Source: Flaviramulus basaltis
GTDB lineage: Bacteria > Bacteroidota > Bacteroidia > Flavobacteriales > Flavobacteriaceae
Assembly (NCBI RefSeq): GCF_900114265.1
Contig: NZ_FPKV01000002.1
Location: forward strand, 434,001-498,000
Direction of reading: 5' to 3'
DNA length: 64,000 nucleotides
The notes beneath the pieces were generated by a model, which did no database searches, was not told the origin of the DNA, and was given only the letters and a program-made list of their open reading frames with translations. Position numbers and translations under genes: made by a program. Positions 8,982 to 17,544 of this stretch are shown here, piece by piece (the first letter of the stretch is position 1; each line of letters starts with the position of its first letter).

Positions 8982-11882
8982 TTATAGTTTTTCTGAAAGC
9001 GAAATCACTTTGTTTTTATCAATTTTTGGCGTTATAGTTTCTAAATAGTCTGAACTTAAAGCCTTTTTGTTTTCTACAAACGGACGTATTTGAAACAACC
9101 ACAATTTATTGTTCTTAAATCCAAGTTCTACATCATAAGCTCCCTTGTAATCAGAATGCGTTTCTTTAGGAAGTGTTTCTCTAATGGTTTTTGCTAACTC
9201 ACGAATTTCATTAATATTTTGCTGATTTAAAACCGAAGTTTCAAACGTTGCTAATTTCTTTTCGGTGCCACCAGATATTGGTAAACTATTATAATATTGT
9301 TCTCTTGCTGGCGCTAAAAATCGTGTTCCACCATCAATTTTTATCAAATAGGTTTCTGCTGATTGTCCATCAACTGCACCACCTGCTCCTCGACTAAAAG
9401 CAACCGTTAAATCATCTTCATTACCGTTACTAATCCCCTTTGTTATAAGTACTCCCGAATAATCAACATCCACACTAGGAATCACTAAAATAGAAGGAAA
9501 TACGTTTTCTGGATTTAATAAATATTTTTGACGCCATTTAAAACTACGCTCTGTATAAGGTGATGCCCAAACATCTTTTATACCATCAATAATCTTATTT
9601 TTATCCAAGACATTAAACAAGGTTAGATTTAATCCTGCACCTGTAAAATCTTTAAGATCTTCCATATTGGTATCACTTCTTAAAAATACTGGAATGTTAC
9701 CCAAATCTGCACCTAAAATAGATGTAAAGTCTTTCTCCAATTGTGCAACAAACTTAGGATTTAAAGTCATTTCTTTAATTGCATTCCTAAGTGTTTCTAA
9801 TTCCTTTAACTGGTAATTTTCAACCTCTGCCTCAGCTATTCCTTGAGAACGCATACCTTCTGCTTCTTTAAACATTGTGTTTAAAAACGTCCAATAAGAC
9901 ACAGTTTGATTTGGCATAGGTAAATTCATGTGTTCTCTAAAAATTCCGAAAGGAATGACCAAACCTTCTACAACTTGCTCTGGAAACATCTTTTTTAACT
10001 GTCCTAAATTTGCTGCTTTAGGCCCGCAAAGTTTACCAGAATCACTAGCATCAACACTTCTCAAATTAAGAATATTAGTTTCATTCAAAAGTATATTTTC
10101 AACGGGTACTTCTATTTTCTCTTCGTTACGCTCCTTTTTTGTAAAAAGTAAACGTTCGGTCTCAGTCATATCCTTTTCAAGCTTAATGATAATGTTTCCT
10201 TTATTAGAAACAGCATAAAAAACGTTTTGACTATTATACTTTTTTAAACTCTTCAAATTTGCATCAGAAAGTGCTGCATTTGGAATTCCTAAATTTCTTG
10301 CTAATAATTGAACATGTGACACCATATTACCTTCGGAAACGGTAGCAATTCCTGCAATTGGCTTCAAATCTGCGGGTGGACGCTGAAAAATATAAATTTT
10401 ATCTGAATCCACTTCAATATCATCTGGAGAACCATCAACAACAACCAACTCTCCAAAAGCATAACCTGGATTTAAACCTCTAAAAGCACTTTGATTTGGA
10501 ATATCCAATACTTTATTGGTTAACGATGATTCTAAAGCTATAAAATCGCCTAACTTCCCAACACTTTCTCCTAAATACAAGGCTACAGAACCTCTAATTT
10601 TATCATCTATAAATCCGTAAGTTTTAGGCTCGAAATTGGTATAAACATCAACAATATTTTGATAATTTGCTTTTACCATAGATGAGCTCCACTCTACTAA
10701 ACTTCTTCCATTTTCCAAAACATGAGTTAAGGCATCTAACGTCATATTGTTTTCATCAGGAAATGGAGATTTTAAACTAATGGCATCCCATTCAGACATT
10801 TCAATATAACCAGAACCAGCAGTTGCCATACCTAAATAACAAATTTTAGTAAGCATTCCTTGCAAATTATCTGGCTCCCATTCCGGTGACATTTTAAAAA
10901 TAATTTCTTCTAATTTTAAAGATATATCTAGAAGTTGTAAACGCCCTAGAGGACTTTTTACTTCTAAAAGAGATTCTCTTATATCTATTATTAATTGAGC
11001 TGTTTCTGGAATTAATGCAGACGCTTGTGTTTCTGATGAATTGCTTAGAATATAACTATTAATTTTTTCAGCAACTACAGTGTTTTTAAATAATGATGTT
11101 TTATTAGCCAAGGTCTTAATATCAATTGGTTTATAAAACTTAGTCATCGTTTTTATTAGCTCATCGACTTTATCTGTTTGAGATTTTGATAATTTTGAAC
11201 TAAACTTTTCTTTAAACTCTTTTACTTTAGAAATATCTTTAAAATCTGGTTGACTATGAATTTTAACTCGTAAATCCATAAACGGAAGAAATTCATCTGA
11301 AATAACTTTAGATTGACTGCGTATTAATTGAGACAAATTATCATCTCCACTATGAGGAATATCTTTTAACGATTGGCGAATTAAGAAGTAATTTTTTTCA
11401 ATATTAGCATCATTAGCTAATAACCACTTATAAAAATCGATGCCCCAAGCTTCTTCATCTTCAGATTGAATAGCACCTCTATAAAATTGTCCTTTTTCAT
11501 TTATCCAACCATTATCAACAGCTCTTAAATATTTATCTAATTGATATTGCTTTAATCTGGAATGATTGTTTTTAGCATCCCAAAATTCGTCTTTATCTGT
11601 ATAAGCCAAAATCTGACCTAAGTAAATTTGATTGTTTTTAGCTAATGCTACAACGTCGTCTTTATAACGCGCATGCTGAACTCCTGGTCCAATATTATCT
11701 GGACATGGGTCTTTAGGCTGTCTAATACTTCCATCAGTACAGAACCAACGGATATCTTTATAAGGTCCGCGAACGTCATTTTTATACTGACTAATTTGTG
11801 AAGCAATTTGCTCATTACTTATTTTTTGAGAAAAACCATTTGTAATGAAACAGACAAAAAAAAGTAAAATTAAATTTTTCAT
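8982..11882 (-). CDS. Secreted PEP/pyruvate-dikinase-like protein (phosphohistidine domain followed by ATP-grasp)
   Basis: The protein has 966 residues with a clear signal peptide (cleavage near NGFS-Q19). Residues 20-460 are not recognised. Residues about 470-560 form a PEP-utilising swivelling domain with the phosphohistidine motif around H523 (GNMVSH, LLARNLGIPNA). Residues about 620-966 form a PPDK-type nucleotide-binding domain, with a GPKAANLGQL start, the FLRSDTNMEDL motif and the C-terminal LFQIRPF motif. The order His-domain then ATP-grasp is that of glucan, water dikinases, and is reversed from PEP synthase. No PEP-binding TIM barrel is present. Export is odd for an ATP-using enzyme. 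It is the first gene of a tight operon with the serine hydrolase and TerC genes. Confidence 0.82.
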   Translation of the reverse strand: MKNLILLFFVCFITNGFSQKISNEQIASQISQYKNDVRGPYKDIRWFCTDGSIRQPKDPCPDNIGPGVQHARYKDDVVALAKNNQIYLGQILAYTDKDEFWDAKNNHSRLKQYQLDKYLRAVDNGWINEKGQFYRGAIQSEDEEAWGIDFYKWLLANDANIEKNYFLIRQSLKDIPHSGDDNLSQLIRSQSKVISDEFLPFMDLRVKIHSQPDFKDISKVKEFKEKFSSKLSKSQTDKVDELIKTMTKFYKPIDIKTLANKTSLFKNTVVAEKINSYILSNSSETQASALIPETAQLIIDIRESLLEVKSPLGRLQLLDISLKLEEIIFKMSPEWEPDNLQGMLTKICYLGMATAGSGYIEMSEWDAISLKSPFPDENNMTLDALTHVLENGRSLVEWSSSMVKANYQNIVDVYTNFEPKTYGFIDDKIRGSVALYLGESVGKLGDFIALESSLTNKVLDIPNQSAFRGLNPGYAFGELVVVDGSPDDIEVDSDKIYIFQRPPADLKPIAGIATVSEGNMVSHVQLLARNLGIPNAALSDANLKSLKKYNSQNVFYAVSNKGNIIIKLEKDMTETERLLFTKKERNEEKIEVPVENILLNETNILNLRSVDASDSGKLCGPKAANLGQLKKMFPEQVVEGLVIPFGIFREHMNLPMPNQTVSYWTFLNTMFKEAEGMRSQGIAEAEVENYQLKELETLRNAIKEMTLNPKFVAQLEKDFTSILGADLGNIPVFLRSDTNMEDLKDFTGAGLNLTLFNVLDKNKIIDGIKDVWASPYTERSFKWRQKYLLNPENVFPSILVIPSVDVDYSGVLITKGISNGNEDDLTVAFSRGAGGAVDGQSAETYLIKIDGGTRFLAPAREQYYNSLPISGGTEKKLATFETSVLNQQNINEIRELAKTIRETLPKETHSDYKGAYDVELGFKNNKLWLFQIRPFVENKKALSSDYLETITPKIDKNKVISLSEKL

Positions 11883-11911
11883 TTATAGATTTTAGGTACA
11901 ATTTATTATAC

Positions 11912-11919
11912 CAAAGATA
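11912..11919 (-). promoter_or_regulatory. Bacteroidota -7 promoter element for the dikinase operon
   Basis: On the minus strand this reads TATCTTTG, an exact TAnnTTTG match, 29 bases before the ATG at 11882. Confidence 0.55.
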
Positions 11920-11967
11920 ATACCTATTTTAATTGAAAAAATTTGATTCTAAATTATTTATGAAAAA

Positions 11968-13920
11968 CTATTTAGCAAATAAAGAAATAAAGCTTGCGCC
12001 TTCTAATTCAACTGAAAGTTCACCATTTTTAACTGGAACTGTTTTTACTTTCTGATAAGATTTCTGAATGTTAGTTACATATACCTCAGCAGATTTAATT
12101 TTAAGAGGTAAACCAGTAAGATTTGCTATTCTTGTAGCACCTTTGTTTACCAAATGAATTACATAATTCCCTTTTGAAGCATCTCCTAAAGCTGCACAAG
12201 TAACAGCATCATGTGTTGTAGTTATTGGAATTGCAAACAAACCTTTTGGTGTTTCTCCTAACTGTTTTAAGTTGAAAAAACGCTGTGTAGGATGTAATTC
12301 ATCTTTTGTATTACCAAAAACACCACCGCCAGAAAGCACCGAATAATCTGATGTTAATTGCCACTGTAAAATAGTTTTTGGTTGCGATATGTTTAATATC
12401 TTTATATAAGCATCTATTTCATCTAAAGCGTAAGTTGGTTCCTCAAAAATTTGAGGGTAACGCCATCCACCTGCATCAATACTGCCTTCTCCAACAAACA
12501 ATGGTTTATTGACACGGTTGGAAATATCGTGCCATTTTAAAAGGTTTTCATTTGTATAACCGCGCCATGAATGGAACGAAACACCGCCAATATAAGGTTG
12601 AGTTTCTGGATCTGTAGAACCTAAAGTTGTAAAATTCCAACCATTAGCATCGGCAGTATCGCCAAGAAAAAATTGAGTATCTAAACCTTGAGATTCTAAA
12701 TACATTCCCATTTCCTTTATAAACTCGTTATGCTCTTTTGGTGTTTGACGAATTTCAATACCCAAATCGGCTTCATTAAAAGAAAACATAACCGTTTTAA
12801 CGCTATACACTTCTTTTAAATATTTTATATATGATGCAATAGATTTATAAATGGCTTCTTTTTTAGTTAAATCTAAAGCATTCCCGCGTGTTCCATCTGG
12901 GTTTTCTCCTCTTGCTCTTTCTCCAATAATTGCCCAATCTGGTCCATACCAAGCAGCAAGTATAACAGGAATTCCCTTTTTATCTAAACGCTGAGCCATT
13001 TCCATGGCTGCTTTAACTTTAGGATGAATATTTCCTTTTTTTGCTTCTTCTATAGGGTTTTTATCTAAGTCTGGATGCCATAATTGCCATGGCATTTCTA
13101 ATCTAGACCAAGCTACTCGTAAATTCTCTAAACAATAATCAATAACTTGTGGATCTACATTTGGGTTTTGTAATCTGAAGTTTCCACCAATACCATCAAA
13201 AGGTTGTCCTTGTTGTTTAGGAAATACTTTAAGATTTACTGGTTCTGTTTCAATATCTCCTGTTGCTGTAATATTAAATATATTACTAAAAACCTGGTTA
13301 GCTGTAACACTTTTTGATGCCATTAAAAACATGATTTCAAAACCAGATTTTGTTATGGTATCTGCTTTTATTGAAATAAATGTTTCATTTTTTAAATCAA
13401 TATGCAGTTGTCTAGTATCAGCTTCAATTTTTATACTATTAGCTTTAACCAAAAATGATGATTTCATGGCTTCTTCAGAAAGTTTAATGTATTCTGGCTT
13501 TTCTGAACTTTTAAAACTAATTATTGTAGTTTCATCAAATTTCTTAGGTAAATTCAATCTAAAAAAAGCACCATTTATAATGGTATCAACTTTTGAAGAG
13601 AAATCAATAGCTATTTCTGCTTTACCTTTTTCTGGTGTTTTTATGGTTTGATTCCAACTTAAACTATCTATTTCATAACTAAAAATCTTTGCATCATCAA
13701 CACGCTTAAAAAGGATTTTTTGCCCTTCTTTTACTGTAGCGCGTTCCTCGTTTAAAGTATCAATAACAACTAAGCTAGAATTGAATTCCATAAGTTGATT
13801 GTCTATTCTAATACCTGTTAAATTTCCCCAAGTGGTAAATTCTGTTTGTGCAAAATTGTTAACAGAATAAAGTGCTATAAACGTAATTAATAGTTGCTTA
13901 ATTTTTAATTTGAACTTCAT
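11968..13920 (-). CDS. Exported clan GH-A glycoside hydrolase, GH30-like
   Basis: This 650-residue exported enzyme has a signal peptide ending near NNFAQ. Residues about 26-225 form an N-terminal beta-rich region that I do not recognise. A TIM-barrel catalytic domain starts at FDGIGG (residue 241), as in GH30-type enzymes. The predicted acid/base is E383 in FSFNEAD and the nucleophile is E478 in FVGEGS, spaced as in clan GH-A. A C-terminal beta domain follows (about 565-650). The substrate is uncertain. The neighbouring GH26 and GH9 genes suggest beta-mannan or mixed beta-glucan. It overlaps the end of the GH26 gene by 23 bases and is the last gene of the operon. GH39 or another GH-A family cannot be excluded. 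Confidence 0.75.
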   Translation of the reverse strand: MKFKLKIKQLLITFIALYSVNNFAQTEFTTWGNLTGIRIDNQLMEFNSSLVVIDTLNEERATVKEGQKILFKRVDDAKIFSYEIDSLSWNQTIKTPEKGKAEIAIDFSSKVDTIINGAFFRLNLPKKFDETTIISFKSSEKPEYIKLSEEAMKSSFLVKANSIKIEADTRQLHIDLKNETFISIKADTITKSGFEIMFLMASKSVTANQVFSNIFNITATGDIETEPVNLKVFPKQQGQPFDGIGGNFRLQNPNVDPQVIDYCLENLRVAWSRLEMPWQLWHPDLDKNPIEEAKKGNIHPKVKAAMEMAQRLDKKGIPVILAAWYGPDWAIIGERARGENPDGTRGNALDLTKKEAIYKSIASYIKYLKEVYSVKTVMFSFNEADLGIEIRQTPKEHNEFIKEMGMYLESQGLDTQFFLGDTADANGWNFTTLGSTDPETQPYIGGVSFHSWRGYTNENLLKWHDISNRVNKPLFVGEGSIDAGGWRYPQIFEEPTYALDEIDAYIKILNISQPKTILQWQLTSDYSVLSGGGVFGNTKDELHPTQRFFNLKQLGETPKGLFAIPITTTHDAVTCAALGDASKGNYVIHLVNKGATRIANLTGLPLKIKSAEVYVTNIQKSYQKVKTVPVKNGELSVELEGASFISLFAK

Positions 13921-14905
13921 CTCTTGTAATGGTGTTTTTGTAATTATATATGCTTTTTACCCCTTCTTCTGTGTTTGCTGTTTCTAACCAATTAGACCAA
14001 ACCATAAACCATGACCATTTTGGTTGCGCATCTAAAATATTAGTTTTTGGTAACTGTCCTACTTCACCTAAAGCAATAGGTTTGCCTTCGGCGAGTTTTA
14101 ATAATTGTTCGTATTCGTTTTGCTCATAATCAAAATGATAAACATCAGTCGCTAGAATGTCAACATAATCATGTCCTGGATAAAAAAGATGATAATCAAA
14201 CCCTTCATCTTGAGGAATATCTCTTGGTGCATTCGCATTCCAAACCCAAATTAAGTTATTTAACATATGATGATTTGTATAACGATCATACAATAACTGC
14301 CAAAGTTTGGAATAACCTTGGGCTCCTCTTTTATTTCCCCACCAAAACCAAACGCCATTCATTTCGTGATAAGGCCTCCAAAGAATAGGAATATGAGCTT
14401 CTTGCAATTGTTTTAAATAACCAGCAATATGGTCTATTTGAGCTAACCATCTTTTATGTAATGCGGTTCCTGGAGTAATTAAATCGTTCCATTCTTCATC
14501 GGTAATTTTATTTTGAACACTTTCTTTCCAACCAAAAGGTGCATCATCCATTGGTCTGCCAACGTGCCACATCAAAGTTATAATAGCGCCTTTTTTATAC
14601 ATTTTTTTAGCAGCTTCTACGACTCTATCTCCAGGATCTTCCCCGCTACTCCAATAAAAATCGGTTCCCCAAACTGCTGGATATTTACCCGAAATATTTT
14701 GAGCTTTATTATAAAATTGCTCCGAATCCCCATTATAACTATGTTGACCAGATAATATATTATCTCCTAAATGGCTTATATAATTATACAACGCTATGGC
14801 TTCTTTACTTGCGCTTTTATTGACTAGTTTATTATCAATTGTTTGGCTAAAACTAGTCGTAATTATAAAGACACATCCAATACCAGTTATTAAGAGTTGT
14901 TTCAT
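13898..14905 (-). CDS. Glycoside hydrolase family 26, probable beta-mannanase
   Basis: The enzyme has 335 residues with a signal peptide ending in TTSFSQ. It hydrolyses internal beta-1,4-mannosidic bonds by the retaining mechanism. The GH26 signature WRPYHEMNG with acid/base E181 is followed by WFWWG, and the nucleophile E281 lies in IALGEVGQ. ILSGQH near residue 50 is also typical. I chose the ATG at 14905, placed directly after the GH9 stop with GAGAAG about ten bases upstream. An ATG at 14920 would add five residues inside the GH9 gene. It is the middle gene of the GH9-GH26-GH30 operon. Mannan or glucomannan is the likely substrate, though some GH26 members act on other beta-glycans. Confidence 0.9.
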   Translation of the reverse strand: MKQLLITGIGCVFIITTSFSQTIDNKLVNKSASKEAIALYNYISHLGDNILSGQHSYNGDSEQFYNKAQNISGKYPAVWGTDFYWSSGEDPGDRVVEAAKKMYKKGAIITLMWHVGRPMDDAPFGWKESVQNKITDEEWNDLITPGTALHKRWLAQIDHIAGYLKQLQEAHIPILWRPYHEMNGVWFWWGNKRGAQGYSKLWQLLYDRYTNHHMLNNLIWVWNANAPRDIPQDEGFDYHLFYPGHDYVDILATDVYHFDYEQNEYEQLLKLAEGKPIALGEVGQLPKTNILDAQPKWSWFMVWSNWLETANTEEGVKSIYNYKNTITRDEVQIKN

Positions 14906-14906
14906 T

Positions 14907-17405
14907 TTAATTCTTCTCATTTAATAGTTTGTTAGCCGCTAATATTAAAAACATATAATCTGTGGTTCCGCCACCTAAAACATATTCGGTTTGTTGCCAT
15001 AAAAATGGCCATTCTAATAACTCCGGAAAATCTGGACGAATTAATGCGGTGCCGGAACCTATACCGCCAGGAATATATGAATGCTCACCACGATTTATAC
15101 CATATGCTTGAGTTAATGAACGAGAACCAACACCTGATGCAAATGATGATGTATTTACGCCTGGATGAACGCCTAAAATAAAATTCATAGCGTTTATCAT
15201 GTAGGTGTCTGGAAATATATCTGGAAAACTCGTGTGCAAATAGTATTGTTGCACCCCAAAACTTTGAATACCCCAACCAGCGCCCCAAATATTAGGTTTG
15301 TATGGCATTCCGTAAGGTGTTTCTTTACCTAACACTTTTACTTCTTGCATGTAATTTTTAACGGCTTTGTGTATGCTCGATTTAAATCCTTTATTTGAAA
15401 TTAACTCTAATACAGGACCAACAATCCAACCTGTATTGCTAATGTTTTCTGAAATAACATTCGCATTTGCAACAAGAAAATCTGCATAGGTTTTGTCTTT
15501 TGTAGTTTTAAGTAATTCAACTGCTAAACGTACTTTTATTAAAGGATTTTCAGTTTTAGTAATATCCCATATTTCTCTTGCTATGGTTAAACAATCCTCT
15601 GCTAAAGCATCATTATAACCTCGTAAACTTCTTGAAGCTGCTGCTAAATCTGCTGCGGCTTCAAATTCTCTTCTTGGATTTTGCTCTGTAAACACCCAAC
15701 GATCATCTGGTGCACCTGAAATTCCTTTTTCAATAGCTAAAGTATCAACATCTGATGCGTTAATCTCTTTTGAATAAATAGCGCCATCACTATGATTTAC
15801 AGCATCACCTAATAAAATATACTGACGTTTATGCGGAACAATAATGCCTCTATAAAATCGCCCTAAAGATTTATATCCACCAACAACCGATAATGCGCCA
15901 TGTTCTATTTGTTGTAAAATATCTGCTTTACCATCAGGTTGCAAAATCTCAACAGTTTTAGTGATTTGGTCTATAGTTGTATTATCATACTGTACATCAA
16001 ACAATTCATAAATATGAGATAACCCACCAACTGTTGAAGCTTGCGATTCTACACGTAAATCATAATCGCCAGCATCGTGCCAACCACCAACATTTATTCC
16101 CGGAACATGTTCGCCAGACTTATATGTTGTCAAAGTTTCTGGACCTTGTAAATAGCCATCAAAATGATTATGATTTATTGGAGCCATTCTCGCATCATCT
16201 ATATGACAGCGACCATGCCATACTTTATATCGATCATTTACACGCATGTGGCACATTTGTACAGGTAAAAAATATTCTAGTGTAGGTTGCCAAACTTCAC
16301 GTTCATAAACATCGTCTGAAATTTGAAAAGCATGCGTAATTTCATTATTATATTTTACCACATACATGCCAGATTTGGTAATACCAGAAAAATCAAAATG
16401 ATAATAACGATAACGTAAAAAATCTCCCCAAAGTTTTGGTGTTTCATTTAAAATTTCAGTAAATCCACCTTTATTATCAACTCTTAACAAACTTATTACA
16501 CCTTTTACATTATCATTTTTATCGGTTTCTATAACTGCAATTTTAGACTGATTTGTATGATACCCAACTTGAGATACTTGCACAACAGATTTATAAGTAT
16601 AATCTTTAACTACAGTTGGTGTTACAATCCATTCAATAGCATTTTTAGTAACCCCAGCGGGCACTAGTGAGCGTACAATAAACCAACCATTACTATGTTG
16701 CGCTCTACCATCTAATAATTGCAACTCATTGTTTTTTAAATTCTTTATACTAAGGGTTTGTTTTTGGTCTTCAGGTACAATTACTAACTCTTTACCAACT
16801 GCCATGGGTTTTAATTGAAAGGCTTGATTTGCATCATTATAACCAGGACCATTAGCTTGACGATTAAAAATCCCGAAGGTTTCATCCATATAATATGATT
16901 TCCCAAAAAGATATCCTGGAAACAATTCAATGTTCATGCCTACTTTACCAACCCATTCTGCTGGTAATGGTTCTTCTAAATCTACAGTAATTTTAAAAGA
17001 TTTCCCTTCAGCTGTAACTTTTAAAATATATTTTATTTCCAAATCTGGATAAAAAATAGGATTGAATCCTTTTCCGTTTTTATCATCATCTGGATACTGC
17101 ATTTTCACACTTATAGTTTGTGAATTTAAATCTACTTCTCGCTTTCCAACTTTAGGTACAGGTTGCCATTGCCCTGGTGTTGCCTCTAAACGTAAATCGC
17201 CATTTGTAGCAACACGAATACCATTCTGAATAATACCAACACCACCTTGATGACTCTCTGGATAAAAATCGTGTGCTAACATAACGTTCGCACCTCTCAT
17301 TTCCAGATACTCTTGATCGTTTATTTTAAAAACATCATCGGTAACAGTTTGCGCATTTATAAAACTGAAAGTAAAAAATAAAAAAAAGTATAAATAAGAC
17401 TTCAT
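14907..17405 (-). CDS. Exported glycoside hydrolase family 9 (endoglucanase-like)
   Basis: The enzyme has 832 residues with a signal peptide ending in SFINAQ. Residues about 20-265 form an unassigned beta-rich N-terminal domain. An immunoglobulin-like cellulase N-terminal domain follows (about 272-365, starting VVQVSQVGYHTNQSKIAVI). The rest is the (alpha/alpha)6 GH9 catalytic domain with the inverting-aspartate motif GGWHDAGDYD (D444 and D447) and a C-terminal candidate acid E807 in QQTEYV. GH9 enzymes cut beta-1,4-glucans, and some act on glucomannan or on terminal sugars. It is the first gene of the operon. The next gene starts 1 base after its stop. Confidence 0.87.
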   Translation of the reverse strand: MKSYLYFFLFFTFSFINAQTVTDDVFKINDQEYLEMRGANVMLAHDFYPESHQGGVGIIQNGIRVATNGDLRLEATPGQWQPVPKVGKREVDLNSQTISVKMQYPDDDKNGKGFNPIFYPDLEIKYILKVTAEGKSFKITVDLEEPLPAEWVGKVGMNIELFPGYLFGKSYYMDETFGIFNRQANGPGYNDANQAFQLKPMAVGKELVIVPEDQKQTLSIKNLKNNELQLLDGRAQHSNGWFIVRSLVPAGVTKNAIEWIVTPTVVKDYTYKSVVQVSQVGYHTNQSKIAVIETDKNDNVKGVISLLRVDNKGGFTEILNETPKLWGDFLRYRYYHFDFSGITKSGMYVVKYNNEITHAFQISDDVYEREVWQPTLEYFLPVQMCHMRVNDRYKVWHGRCHIDDARMAPINHNHFDGYLQGPETLTTYKSGEHVPGINVGGWHDAGDYDLRVESQASTVGGLSHIYELFDVQYDNTTIDQITKTVEILQPDGKADILQQIEHGALSVVGGYKSLGRFYRGIIVPHKRQYILLGDAVNHSDGAIYSKEINASDVDTLAIEKGISGAPDDRWVFTEQNPRREFEAAADLAAASRSLRGYNDALAEDCLTIAREIWDITKTENPLIKVRLAVELLKTTKDKTYADFLVANANVISENISNTGWIVGPVLELISNKGFKSSIHKAVKNYMQEVKVLGKETPYGMPYKPNIWGAGWGIQSFGVQQYYLHTSFPDIFPDTYMINAMNFILGVHPGVNTSSFASGVGSRSLTQAYGINRGEHSYIPGGIGSGTALIRPDFPELLEWPFLWQQTEYVLGGGTTDYMFLILAANKLLNEKN

Positions 17406-17544
17406 ATAAAGAATTTAATTTTACGAAATTAGAGAATAAGAAAAATGGAGATTAGTATTATTTTGCTAATTCATTGTACTATATCTAAGAATGTCTTTAA
17501 AATTAAGATATTATTCTATCTTTATTTATTAAATAAGTAAAATT
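17406..17544. promoter_or_regulatory. Divergent promoter region between GH operon and epimerase gene
   Basis: These 139 bases separate the divergent GH9 operon and the epimerase gene. On the minus strand TAATTTCG, and on the plus strand TATCTTTA (17517-17524), are one-mismatch TAnnTTTG candidates. Shared regulation is plausible but no operator was recognised. Confidence 0.35.

Noticed and set aside
13331-13651. Plus-strand 106-aa ORF inside the GH30-like gene
   Set aside because: It is a complementary-strand shadow of a clear glycoside hydrolase and shows no motif.
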